Positions 33,204 through 42,227 of a DNA stretch of 64,000 nt are shown piece by piece; position 1 is the first letter of the stretch; every line of letters starts with the position of its first letter. The position numbers and the translations under genes are program-made. The stretch covers positions 78,919 through 142,918 of the forward strand of contig JAGTQM010000003.1 in assembly GCA_018396755.1 (NCBI GenBank), read 5' to 3'. Below the pieces are notes generated by a model, which did no database searches, was not told where the DNA came from, and was given only the letters and a program-made list of their open reading frames with translations. The stretch is from Candidatus Bathyarchaeota archaeon (GTDB taxonomy: Archaea > Thermoproteota > CALKCG01 > B24).

Positions 33204-34366
33204 GTTACAGCCTCTCTAAGTCTACCGTGTTTATAAGCGTATGAAATTTCAATAGTGGTTAGATCTAAAACGCTTTCAATCCTATCGAGTCCAAGTTCTC
33301 TGAGGACTTCAGAATAACATATTGAAAGCCTCCTCATTTCAGGTGAAGTGGGTCCTACGCATGGACTTCCAGGGACTCTAGGACTTACGTCGAACACGTA
33401 GAATTCAAGCCTCCTACCTTCAGGATCTTCAGGGTCGTATACTATGGCTCCTTGAAGTGCGAAAGAACCTATAAGTCCTGGAGGATACTCCAACCTACAT
33501 ATTTCAATAAACTTTTCAGCAGCCTTATAGACAAGCGGCTTCTGAGACTCTCTCATGGTTACTCCGAAGTGGCCGATCTCCTCATTCTTAATAGGGACGT
33601 TTAAATCAAGCTGGTCTTTTGCGGGCAAGTTTAATACTCCATGTAGGTTTACCTGCCTCCTATCATCGAATCCTAGGAAGTCGAACGGTGGGAAGACGTC
33701 TGTGAGAGCCCACGCGTGGAAGTTTGCGTTAAACCTCGGACCTAGAGCATACTCTTCTATTATAGATTGTTTAAGATCCTCCTCCGATATAACGTCTTCC
33801 CTTATAAGCTTCTCAGCCTTAGTCCAATACTCCTCCGGGGTGTTTGCCGTGAAGAACGCTCTTTCAAGAGGCTTCTTCTTCTGTCTAACTTTTACAATAA
33901 CCAGTCTATCTATTTTCTCTGGGCTTAAAAACATTCTGGGCGTTTTAATTCCCGCCTTTTCCAAAAGCCAGTACTGGTTTCTAGGGAGAAGCCTCTCCTC
34001 TGTTTTCAAGAGGTACCTATTCCCATATATTGGGACGTAAAACTTATTCTCTATGTTTTCCCACCCCACGTAGACTGTGAAGGACCTATTCGGTATGAAA
34101 ACAGTATTCAATTCTCGAAGTCTATCTTGAACATTATCGTCGATTATCTCTTCAAACTTATCTAGGAGGATGACTTCATCGAATAGAAACCTGTTGTATT
34201 TTACGTAAAGCTCCTCCCTACCCTTTTGACATACAACTACTGTTTTGAAGCCAGCGTATTTAGCGGATACTGCAACTTCTTCTGCTGAATGGCTTCCAAG
34301 CACACCTATGGTTGGTTTACCATATTTTAAAACCAGTTCTTGAACTTCGCTTCTCTCAATAGTCAT
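33200..34366 (-). CDS. PurP-family ligase, divergent copy 2
   Basis: A 388-residue paralogue of the preceding protein, encoded upstream of it in the same operon. It keeps LGSHSAEEVAVSAKYAGFKTVVV, the ATP-grasp core, YALGPRFNANFHAWAL, HFGVTMRESQKPLVYKAAEKF and FDVSPRVPGSPCVGPTSP, but the lysine strand is altered (VIVKVRQKKKPLERAFF instead of the usual glycine-rich loop). Several archaea carry two or more PurP paralogues, and the divergent one may act on another substrate or be a regulatory partner in a mixed oligomer. Confidence 0.82.
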   Translation of the reverse strand: MTIERSEVQELVLKYGKPTIGVLGSHSAEEVAVSAKYAGFKTVVVCQKGREELYVKYNRFLFDEVILLDKFEEIIDDNVQDRLRELNTVFIPNRSFTVYVGWENIENKFYVPIYGNRYLLKTEERLLPRNQYWLLEKAGIKTPRMFLSPEKIDRLVIVKVRQKKKPLERAFFTANTPEEYWTKAEKLIREDVISEEDLKQSIIEEYALGPRFNANFHAWALTDVFPPFDFLGFDDRRQVNLHGVLNLPAKDQLDLNVPIKNEEIGHFGVTMRESQKPLVYKAAEKFIEICRLEYPPGLIGSFALQGAIVYDPEDPEGRRLEFYVFDVSPRVPGSPCVGPTSPEMRRLSICYSEVLRELGLDRIESVLDLTTIEISYAYKHGRLREAVT

Positions 34367-34461
34367 ATGGTTTTCCCTGTTAAAATGTTGTTGATTCTAG
34401 CTTAAAAAGCTGAGAACTACTTAAACTTTTTAATGCGATTTTCCTATGTAACCTGAAGCAT

Positions 34462-35733
34462 ATGCGAGTTAAAATGTCTGGTTTTAGAAGTCTTTCAACG
34501 GTCGATGAAGCCTTGAAAAGGCTTTTAGAAGCTATTAAGGATCATAAGCTTAGCGTTGAGGAGGTGTCTCTGGAAAACTCCGTCGATAGGATATGTGGTG
34601 AAGATTTACTGGCTCCCGTAGATATTCCCCCTTTTAACAGGTCAGCTGTAGACGGCTATGCAGTCAGATACATAGACGTTTTGAGTGCGTCACCATCCAA
34701 CCCTATAGAACTTAAAATCGTAGGCGTCTCGGAAGCTGACTATGACCTAGGAACACTTCCAAAAGTTAATCCCGGAGAGGCTGTAGAGATTTACACGGGT
34801 GCCCCCATACCGTTTGGAGCAGACTCCGTGATCATGGCTGAATTCTGTAAAAGAGATGGAGATAAACTGTGGGTTTCAAAGCCAGTAGCATACATGCAGA
34901 ATATTTCAGTGAAAGGGGAGGACTTTAAAACCGGGGATCTTGTCGTAGCTAAAGGCGTTAAATTGAAACCGTGGCATGTAGGTGCTCTAGCTTCCCTAGG
35001 CATAGTAAGCGTAACAGTTTACCGTAAGCCCGTAGTCTTAATAGCATCAACTGGTTTAGAGCTTAAACAGCTGGGCTCTGAAGACCACTCGGGTAAAATA
35101 TACGACTCAACTAGGCCTATGCTTAAAGCGCTTTTGAAAAACATTAACTGTACGGTTTTAGACTTTGGAATACTTCCCGACGAGCCTACATACACTATGA
35201 AAACGATTTCTAAGCATTTAGAATCGGTCGATTTAGTGATAATTACTGGTGGGACAAGTCTAGGTTTGAGAGATGCGACGCCGGAGGCTTTAAACATGTT
35301 GGAAGGTTCAAAGTTGATCTTCCACGGGGTTCGTATGAGACCTGGTAAGCCTACTGGTGCATATCTTGTAAAAGATAGGATTATTTTCATGCTTTCAGGC
35401 TTCCCAGTTGCAGCCTTCATAGGGTTTAAAGTCTTCGTTGAACCAGCTATATATGCTTTAACAGGTTCTAAGCCAGACCCGCAACCTACTGTTAAAGCAT
35501 ATGTTACCAGGAGGTTGGCTAAGCCTACGGGTGTTAAAGCGTACATTAGAGTTAGAGTTTACCGTTCTCAAAACCGTTTTTACGCCGAACCTCTTAGATT
35601 GACGGGATCAGGGATACTTTCAACTCTGACCAGGGGTAACGGTATTCTCGTTTTAGAAGAGGAAGTGGAAGGTCTTGAAGAAGGGGAGGAGGTTGAAGTT
35701 CTACTCACACAGCCTTTTGAAGAGGTGGAGTAG
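34462..35733 (+). CDS. moeA: Molybdopterin molybdenumtransferase MoeA, copy 1
   Basis: MoeA inserts molybdate or tungstate into adenylylated molybdopterin. The 423 residues show all four domains: PPFNRSAVDGYAVR (near 56), the metal-binding region EIYTGAPIPFGADSVIM, VLIASTGLELKQLG and the MogA-like core VIITGGTSLGLRDATPEAL...GVRMRPGKPTGAYL, with a C-terminal beta domain. It is directly followed, after 2 nt, by a second MoeA, an arrangement common in archaea. Confidence 0.94.
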   Translation: MRVKMSGFRSLSTVDEALKRLLEAIKDHKLSVEEVSLENSVDRICGEDLLAPVDIPPFNRSAVDGYAVRYIDVLSASPSNPIELKIVGVSEADYDLGTLPKVNPGEAVEIYTGAPIPFGADSVIMAEFCKRDGDKLWVSKPVAYMQNISVKGEDFKTGDLVVAKGVKLKPWHVGALASLGIVSVTVYRKPVVLIASTGLELKQLGSEDHSGKIYDSTRPMLKALLKNINCTVLDFGILPDEPTYTMKTISKHLESVDLVIITGGTSLGLRDATPEALNMLEGSKLIFHGVRMRPGKPTGAYLVKDRIIFMLSGFPVAAFIGFKVFVEPAIYALTGSKPDPQPTVKAYVTRRLAKPTGVKAYIRVRVYRSQNRFYAEPLRLTGSGILSTLTRGNGILVLEEEVEGLEEGEEVEVLLTQPFEEVE

Positions 35734-35735
35734 GA

Positions 35736-37709
35736 TTGGCGAAGGTTTTCCATAGGCTTATGAAGGTTGATGAAGCTGTAGAGCTCGTTAAAAGGCATCT
35801 AAAATCGCTCAGCCTCGAGTTAGAGTACGTAGCTTTAACGGAAGCTCTAGGTAGAATTCTCGCTGAGACTGTAGTTTCACCAATTGATTATCCTCCGTTC
35901 GACCGGGCAACTGTAGACGGCTATGCCGTTAACAGCACCAGTCTGCTGAATGCTGATGAGGAAAACCCTGTTAAACTTAGAGTTGTTGGAGAGGTTAAAG
36001 TTGGGGAGCTTCCAGGTTTGGAAGTTAAACCGGGTGAAGCTACGGAAATACATACCGGCGCCCCAATCCCAAAGGGAGCAGACTCAGTTGTAATGTCTGA
36101 GTATACTAAAAGGGTTGGAGACTACGTATTCATCTACAGGTCTACCTATCCTGGTGAAAATATCGCTCAAACCGGTGTAGATTTAATGGTTGGTGAAACT
36201 CTGCTTAGAAAAGGCGTGGTTTTAACGTCTAGGGAAATCAGCGTACTTGCTGCTATTGGGCTTGATAAGATTCCAGTTTACAGGAGAGTTAAAATCGCCG
36301 TAATCTCAACGGGATGCGAGGTTCAGCCGCCAGGCTCCCCTCTAAAACCAGGCAGGATCTACGATGTAAATAGCTCTACGATTTCCTGTATGCTTAGAGA
36401 ATTAGGCTGTCAACCGGACATATTAGGGATATACCCTGATGACTTTGACGTTTTACGTGAAGTCGTTGGAAAAGCCCTTGAAAACTACGACGTTGTAATA
36501 TCGTCTGGAAGTACTTCAGCTGGGTTTGGCGATGTAATCTATCGGGTTTTCAATAGTCTAGGTAAACCAGGCGTTCTAGTTCATGGGCTTTTAATGAGAC
36601 CTGGCAAGCCCACCGTTGCAGCCGTGATAAATGGTAAATTTGCATTGGGATTACCTGGTTTCCCAGTTTCAGCTATGATAGCTTTCCACATGTTTGCAAG
36701 ACCGATTATCGCGCATCTAATCGGTCTTCCGATTGAAAGTCCCCTCAAGATCAGAGCGTCTCTACCGTTTAGAGTTAAGACGGGTGGTGGAGTGAAAACA
36801 ATAATACCTGTGAGTTTAACTTCAAACCACTTTGGTTTTTTCTCAGCATATCCTATTGTTGAAGAATCTGGAGCCATATGGAGATTGGCTTTATCTGACG
36901 GCTTTATAGAATGTCCCGAGGAGAGGGACTTCCTCGATGAGGATGAAGAAGTATATGTGACGCTTTTCTCTAAATCTATCAAGCCAGCTGACCTAGTCTT
37001 CATTGGAAGCCACTGTCTAGGTTTAGATATCCTCTTCGAGTGTTTTAGAGAACCATTAACCATGAAAATGGTTAACATAGGTTCAATGGGAGGGCTTTTA
37101 GCCGTTAAAAGAGGTGAAGCCGATGTAGCAGGTATTCACCTTCTAGACCCTGAAACTATGCAGTATAATATCCCTTATATAAGAAAATACGGGTTAGAAG
37201 GTAGAGTTGTACTAGTTAGAGGATATGCTCGAACACAGGGCTTCATAGTGAAACCCGGTAATCCGAAGAAGATATGCGGGTTTAAAGACTTCTTCAGAGA
37301 AGATGTTACAATCATAAATAGAAATAAGGGCTCTGGAACAAGAGCTTTAATAGATGAAGGTTTACGGAAAGCCTCTGAAAGCCTCGGGTTGAAGTTTGAA
37401 GAGGCAGTTAAAAGAATCAGAGGTTACACATTTGAGGCTAAAACCCACTCTGCAGTAGCCTCTGCCGTAACACATGGTAAATGCGACGTAGGCGTAGGCA
37501 TTGAAGCAGCAGCCTACGCATGTGGATTGGAATTCATACCGATAGCTGAAGAATCCTATGATTTCTTAATCCTAAGCGATAGGCTTCAGAAGAAGCCTGT
37601 TCAACTCTTCATTGAAATCCTTGGATCTGACATGTTTAAAAGAGTACTTATGGAGAGGCTTAGAGGATATAGGTCTCTTAAAGAGACTGGTAGTGTGGTA
37701 TACCGCTGA
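35736..37709 (+). CDS. moeA: MoeA fused to a periplasmic-binding-protein-like domain
   Basis: 657 residues: a complete MoeA (1 to about 405; PPFDRATVDGYAVN, EIHTGAPIPKGADSVVM, VISSGSTSAGFGDVIYRV, GLLMRPGKPTVAAV), then a type-2 substrate-binding domain of about 240 residues (VFIGSHCLGLDILFE, MGGLLAVKRGEADVAGIHLL, INRNKGSGTRALIDEGL, SAVASAVTHGKCDVGVGIEA). The added domain resembles ModA-like and LysR effector folds and has no signal peptide, so it should sense or hold the oxyanion or cofactor in the cytoplasm. Two tandem MoeAs may divide work between molybdenum and tungsten. Confidence 0.93.
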   Translation: MAKVFHRLMKVDEAVELVKRHLKSLSLELEYVALTEALGRILAETVVSPIDYPPFDRATVDGYAVNSTSLLNADEENPVKLRVVGEVKVGELPGLEVKPGEATEIHTGAPIPKGADSVVMSEYTKRVGDYVFIYRSTYPGENIAQTGVDLMVGETLLRKGVVLTSREISVLAAIGLDKIPVYRRVKIAVISTGCEVQPPGSPLKPGRIYDVNSSTISCMLRELGCQPDILGIYPDDFDVLREVVGKALENYDVVISSGSTSAGFGDVIYRVFNSLGKPGVLVHGLLMRPGKPTVAAVINGKFALGLPGFPVSAMIAFHMFARPIIAHLIGLPIESPLKIRASLPFRVKTGGGVKTIIPVSLTSNHFGFFSAYPIVEESGAIWRLALSDGFIECPEERDFLDEDEEVYVTLFSKSIKPADLVFIGSHCLGLDILFECFREPLTMKMVNIGSMGGLLAVKRGEADVAGIHLLDPETMQYNIPYIRKYGLEGRVVLVRGYARTQGFIVKPGNPKKICGFKDFFREDVTIINRNKGSGTRALIDEGLRKASESLGLKFEEAVKRIRGYTFEAKTHSAVASAVTHGKCDVGVGIEAAAYACGLEFIPIAEESYDFLILSDRLQKKPVQLFIEILGSDMFKRVLMERLRGYRSLKETGSVVYR

Positions 37710-37801
37710 AAGCGTCATCCGGTCAAAAAATACTCCGTCGCCCCATCTATAGTGGAAGACGAGAGTATGTTTAAAAATCGAAGTCTGCTTATCAATATCT
37801 T

Positions 37802-37999
37802 ATGTGTCTTCTTAAAGTCTATTTAGATGATGGCGTTAGAAGGAAGCTAATAGCAACAGATGTAGCTTTAATCATGCGTGAGGAGGATGGTTTCAGACTT
37901 AGATTTTTAGAGCCGAGTAGAGATGTTCTACTTAGAAAAGCTATGCTTCAATTTTTAGATGCATTAAATTCTCTGATTGTATTCAAGGCTTTAGAATGA
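37802..37999 (+). CDS. CooT-like small nickel-binding protein
   Basis: A 65-residue protein beginning MCLLKVYLDDG. The invariant Met-Cys-x-x-Lys-Val-Tyr start, with Cys2 as ligand, a strand-rich middle and length of 60-66 residues are those of the CooT family. In Rhodospirillum CooT binds nickel for CO dehydrogenase; the archaeal homologues' role is unknown. It stands between the moeA pair and a LysR-type regulator and may connect to metal homeostasis. Confidence 0.75.
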   Translation: MCLLKVYLDDGVRRKLIATDVALIMREEDGFRLRFLEPSRDVLLRKAMLQFLDALNSLIVFKALE

Positions 38000-38045
38000 C
38001 ACTTCAATGTTTAAAAGACAGCAATAAGTATACTATTTTGGGAGA

Positions 38046-39017
38046 ATGGGGAGAAGACGGGGAGAAAGATCAGATCCGAAGCTATCCTATTTAACGACTT
38101 TCCTGAAGGTTGTTGAAGAGGGTGGGTTTAGAAAGGCCGCTAGAAAGCTAAACGTATCCCCTGTAGCTGTTATGAACCATGTTAAAGCTTTAGAGGAGTA
38201 CTTTGGTGTAAAACTGTTCAAGCCGCATGAAGGTCTAACCCCTGAGGGTGAAAACGTTTACACGGCTGTAAGAGAAACTGTAAGTAGGCTTTCTCTTCTT
38301 AGGGGAATGGTTCCCGAGGTGGAGAAAGCTGGCAAGATTAAGCTAACTGTTTACACGACTGAAACCCCCATGGAATATCTCCTCCCATGCTTCCTACTGA
38401 GGTTTAAAGAATTTAACCCCGATGTTGATTTTCAGGTAGAGGTAGGTCTTCTAGAAGATGTAAAGTTGAGTCTTAAAGAAGGGTTGGCTGACGTGGGGCT
38501 TGTAATGATTCCGGAGCATTTGAAAAACACGTTTCTCGATGGATTTGAATCTTTAGATATTCTGAAAGATTCTCTCGTAGCGGTATCCTCCCTCCTCCAT
38601 AGGATTTCAAGGATTAAGCCCATAGATCTTCGAGTTCTGAGTAAACAACCGTTCATACTAGATAAGCCGGGATCAGACAATAGACTGTTTACAGATGAAA
38701 TGTTCTCCCTCAACCTGATAGACCCATCCACCTTAAATGTTAGATTCGCTCTGAGAGGTTCTTCAGCTATAATGAGTGCCGTAAGCCAAGGATTAGGGGT
38801 AAGCATACTACCTGAAATGCTCACTAGAAAATGGGTTAAAGCCGGCTTAGTATCAACTAGCCGCTTGGAATGTAAAGGGATCGATTTAGTGCTTCTCCTA
38901 ATCAAACCGGAGGGTTCTTGGAGCGATTTAGTTAAATCTATATGGAAATTTGCTAAAAGTTTTACTGAAATCTACGGAAGCAATCCTCCGTGTTTGCAGA
39001 GATTCACACCGTTATAA
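38046..39017 (+). CDS. LysR-type transcriptional regulator
   Basis: A 323-residue regulator with an N-terminal winged HTH (YLTTFLKVVEEGGFRKAARKLNVSPVAVMNHVKALEEYFGVKLF, residues 15-60) and a LysR effector domain (about 95-300; VDFQVEVGLLEDVKLSLKEGLADVGLV, SAIMSAVSQGLGVSILPE). LysR proteins are less common in archaea than in bacteria. Placement after moeA and the CooT-like gene suggests control of molybdate, tungstate or nickel functions, analogous to ModE, but the effector cannot be read. Confidence 0.88.
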   Translation: MGRRRGERSDPKLSYLTTFLKVVEEGGFRKAARKLNVSPVAVMNHVKALEEYFGVKLFKPHEGLTPEGENVYTAVRETVSRLSLLRGMVPEVEKAGKIKLTVYTTETPMEYLLPCFLLRFKEFNPDVDFQVEVGLLEDVKLSLKEGLADVGLVMIPEHLKNTFLDGFESLDILKDSLVAVSSLLHRISRIKPIDLRVLSKQPFILDKPGSDNRLFTDEMFSLNLIDPSTLNVRFALRGSSAIMSAVSQGLGVSILPEMLTRKWVKAGLVSTSRLECKGIDLVLLLIKPEGSWSDLVKSIWKFAKSFTEIYGSNPPCLQRFTPL

Positions 39018-39044
39018 AAGTCGTTTTACGTAGATGATAGGCCT

Positions 39045-41303
39045 TCACTCATACTTTCTCTTGAATGAAAGACGGAGGGTTTTCACAACTTCTCCAATTA
39101 AATATATCGCGGTAGCAGTTAAGCTGAAAACGAGTGTGGCTAGGGATATGGCATAAGGTATTGGATCAGGTTCATACGTTATCGTTATCACACCATTCAT
39201 AGTCGGCAATAGTATCTCCATGAACGGGACTCTAACTCCGAGAATCTTTGATAGGTTTGGAGGATAGTACGGGATTACTGTAGTGGGTCTTCCATTTACT
39301 TTTACATTGAGCTCAGGATAGTAAACCATTCTAATCCTAACTCTATCGTCAATTTTAGCTCCTCTAAACTCTAAAATCACGCTGTCTACATTGTAATTTA
39401 AAATCCGTATGGTTGCTGTTGAATTTTCAATTGAAACTATGGGATTAAAAGTCTTCATTCTAAAGACCTCAAATAAGCCGTTTGAGAAAACCATCACGTA
39501 CCCATTTTGCTTGAGAGAGTTTTTAATTGAAGGATTTATGACGGCTATGTATGTTACACCCAGCTCCCTGGTTAATACATCCAACTTCCCCAGATCATTA
39601 GCTAATCTATTAGCATCCATCGATAGAATACGGCCCCCCTCAGTATTCGCTATGGGATCTGTTATATACCTAGTTCCATATATTCCACCTATTGTCGGAG
39701 TATTCGACATTAAAGAGGTCAGATAAACGTAGTGACTGGGGGGATTAACAACGCCTAGAGTGTCTTGAACTAGAATGTACGTGTTTGATTTACCTGAATC
39801 CTGAATCCACTCTATTAACTCGTCTACTCTGGCTGGTAGAGAGTAGTCTACGCTTAGGGGGAATACTATGCGGCGGTTTAGTGGGTAGAGTATATCCGTA
39901 GTCTCCAACTGAGAGCCTAAAGATATGAATATGAGCGTTAGCGTTAAAATTGAGCGTAGTATAACACTAGTAGGTTTAATAGTGTTCTTCCTACCAAAGT
40001 TCTTCAAGATGTATATGGTTCTGGAGAAGCCTACACTTGCCAACACTATTAACATATATCTTGCAAGAGCTACACATTTACCAAAAGCCAGCTCCTCATA
40101 GAAAGGTATAACTCTCGTTAAATCCACCCATCCTATTCTAAAGCTTTCATATCCTGCACCTATCCATAAGAGCAATATGGATGAAATCAATGGATGGTAG
40201 CAGTCATCCTTGTAAACGATGTAACTTGCCAGTAGGAATGGTGTGGCTAAAATGAGGATTGATGGATTAACCGATACTAATGAGGCGGTAAAAATGGAAA
40301 AACCCAGTAGAAGAAAAACAACCCCTAACTTCTCTCTTAAACCCATTTTTACGCTTCTAGTCCAAATCCATACTCTAAGAGGAATGGCTAGTAATGCTAA
40401 AGATATCATAAGCCAAGTATATGGTTTAAAAGTCTCCACGATATCTATAAGAGCCCATTTTCCAACATCCCATTTAATGTTCCAAACAAGGTTATGATAC
40501 GTTTTATTGTATTTCAACATTGGGATAAGCCAGAATGCTGAGGATGCTACGGTAAAACAGACTATTAAACCATAGTCTAAAAAGGTTCTCCAGAGAATTC
40601 TAGCGTTTAAGCTTAAAATCCTCATAGCCATTAAAACGGCTATGGAGATAGCTAGAGAGAAGAAAACCATTGGGTGAGTTACCATGGCGGATGCTGAAAG
40701 AAACGCTGCCCATGTGCAGACAGTAAACCACTTCAACCCTAAATCTAAATCCACAGTACGGATCATTAGAGCTAAAGCCGAGAATGAGAGAATTATTCCC
40801 ATGCTCTGCCCCCACATACCTACTTCGTAAATCTGTCTAAGCCCAGCATCAAGCCAAGCGCTCTCTCCCGGGAAAACTGTTACCGCAAGTAGTGCCGCTA
40901 CCACGGCTCCAATTCTATCGGCTGTTAAAGTTCTAACATAAGCATAGATTGTTAGAGCATACGATGCATAGACTACGTTCAGCGCAAGCTTATAAATCGT
41001 GTAAAAGTCCATAAAGTTTAGAAGACCGTAGGCTAGAAGCGCTACGTAACTGTGAGGCCCGCAGTAGTAGAACTGGTTAAGAGGCCAACCGTACTGGTTT
41101 AAAGGATCCCAGCCTAGAAGCCTACCTTTTGGTAGTAGGTATTTTAAGGTGAGCCATGCTTGATTTATATAGTTTGGATGATCCCACCCTATCAGTATAC
41201 CAGGTCTGTAGAATGTTTTAATCGATAAAGTAGCATACGCCACTATGGCTGCTAACGATAGATAGTCCCAGTTTTTCCTCAGATAGTCGCTGAAACTACT
41301 CAT
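39045..41303 (-). CDS. Large membrane protein, PTPS-related glycosyltransferase-like
   Basis: 752 residues with a dozen or so membrane helices in the first 480, an extracytoplasmic region of about 220 residues, and a last helix near 710-735. The first loop contains GWDHPNYINQAWLTLKYLLP and WDPLNQYGWPLNQFYYCGPHS. Acidic and aromatic motifs of that sort in loop 1 characterise GT-C-type polyprenyl-phosphate sugar transferases and the 6-pyruvoyl-tetrahydropterin-synthase-related membrane family. It most likely transfers a sugar from a lipid carrier onto a surface glycan or protein. A prenyltransferase gene able to make such a carrier follows upstream in the operon. Confidence 0.75.
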   Translation of the reverse strand: MSSFSDYLRKNWDYLSLAAIVAYATLSIKTFYRPGILIGWDHPNYINQAWLTLKYLLPKGRLLGWDPLNQYGWPLNQFYYCGPHSYVALLAYGLLNFMDFYTIYKLALNVVYASYALTIYAYVRTLTADRIGAVVAALLAVTVFPGESAWLDAGLRQIYEVGMWGQSMGIILSFSALALMIRTVDLDLGLKWFTVCTWAAFLSASAMVTHPMVFFSLAISIAVLMAMRILSLNARILWRTFLDYGLIVCFTVASSAFWLIPMLKYNKTYHNLVWNIKWDVGKWALIDIVETFKPYTWLMISLALLAIPLRVWIWTRSVKMGLREKLGVVFLLLGFSIFTASLVSVNPSILILATPFLLASYIVYKDDCYHPLISSILLLWIGAGYESFRIGWVDLTRVIPFYEELAFGKCVALARYMLIVLASVGFSRTIYILKNFGRKNTIKPTSVILRSILTLTLIFISLGSQLETTDILYPLNRRIVFPLSVDYSLPARVDELIEWIQDSGKSNTYILVQDTLGVVNPPSHYVYLTSLMSNTPTIGGIYGTRYITDPIANTEGGRILSMDANRLANDLGKLDVLTRELGVTYIAVINPSIKNSLKQNGYVMVFSNGLFEVFRMKTFNPIVSIENSTATIRILNYNVDSVILEFRGAKIDDRVRIRMVYYPELNVKVNGRPTTVIPYYPPNLSKILGVRVPFMEILLPTMNGVITITYEPDPIPYAISLATLVFSLTATAIYLIGEVVKTLRLSFKRKYE

Positions 41304-41337
41304 TCAGGATTTCTCAAGCTGAAGAACCTTATTAAGA

Positions 41338-42216
41338 CTACAATAGATATAGGAAAACCACTACTAGAATAAGCCATACAGTGAATGCCGAGGTGAATTT
41401 CCAATACCTGAATAACATGCTGGGGTTACTGGCTACCGCTACGTCTCTCCAGACGATATTGGTATAGAATGCTACGAGATATATGGCGAAGGGTATGGTT
41501 AAAATGAGCCTAACTCCATGGACATGTAAACTGTAAACAATGTAAACTATAACCGTTAAAAGTGATGCTGCTAACAGTTCACGTTTGATTTGAATCTTCC
41601 TATAATATTTAAGAGCTGTTCTATGGGTTTCCGCTCCACCTCCCAGCTCAAGAAGCTCTCCTACACGTTTTCCGAAGGATAATAACAGGGCTAGTGAAAA
41701 TATGCCTACTACAAGCCAAGGCGATGCTGGAACTGAAATAGCGTAAGCTCCTACAACAGCTCTTATAACGTAATTTAGAGACAAGGCGGTCACGTCAATA
41801 AGTGCGTAGCTTTTCAGAAGAAAACTGTAGAGTTGTGTATTTAAAAATAGTAGAATCATCAGCAGTAATACGTTTAAGCTAACATGGTAGGCTATGGAGA
41901 AGCCGGCGAACGCTGTTAAAATGCTTAATATTGTTGCCTCTCTTATTGAGATCAAATTTGAAGGTAGAGGGCGGAGACGTTTACTCGGATGCCTCCTATC
42001 TCTCTCTAAATCTCGGATATCATTAATGATGTAGTTAGCTCCTGATACTAAACAGGCTGATGTGAAAGTAGTCAGTAAGATAGGCCAAATGCTTATTTTG
42101 AATAGTGAAAGTGAGAAAATCGCTGGTACAATTACGAGGAGGTTCTTATACCACTGATGCGGTCGAATCATTTTGATGAATGCTCTAACTATTCTAAAAC
42201 ACCTGTTTTTACTCAT
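41338..42216 (-). CDS. UbiA-family prenyltransferase, DPPR-synthase-like
   Basis: About 292 residues with eight or nine membrane helices. N-terminal RPHQWYKNLLVIVPAIFS and the aspartate motif NDIRDLERDRRHPSKRLRPL are those of decaprenylphosphoryl-5-phosphoribose synthase, which joins PRPP to a polyprenyl phosphate. The usual second motif is weaker (LGGGAETHRTALKYY). The product would be a lipid-linked ribose or arabinose donor for surface glycans. I prefer the ATG at 42216 (MSKNRCFR, with GAGATGG upstream) over the track's 42243, which would overlap the DUF362 gene by 16 nt. Confidence 0.85.
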   Translation of the reverse strand: MSKNRCFRIVRAFIKMIRPHQWYKNLLVIVPAIFSLSLFKISIWPILLTTFTSACLVSGANYIINDIRDLERDRRHPSKRLRPLPSNLISIREATILSILTAFAGFSIAYHVSLNVLLLMILLFLNTQLYSFLLKSYALIDVTALSLNYVIRAVVGAYAISVPASPWLVVGIFSLALLLSFGKRVGELLELGGGAETHRTALKYYRKIQIKRELLAASLLTVIVYIVYSLHVHGVRLILTIPFAIYLVAFYTNIVWRDVAVASNPSMLFRYWKFTSAFTVWLILVVVFLYLL

Positions 42217-42227
42217 GGTTGCCATCT

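Noticed and set aside
33555-34040. 161-codon plus-strand ORF
   Set aside because: Antisense shadow of the second purP-like gene.
35019-35546. 175-codon minus-strand ORF
   Set aside because: Antisense shadow of the first moeA.
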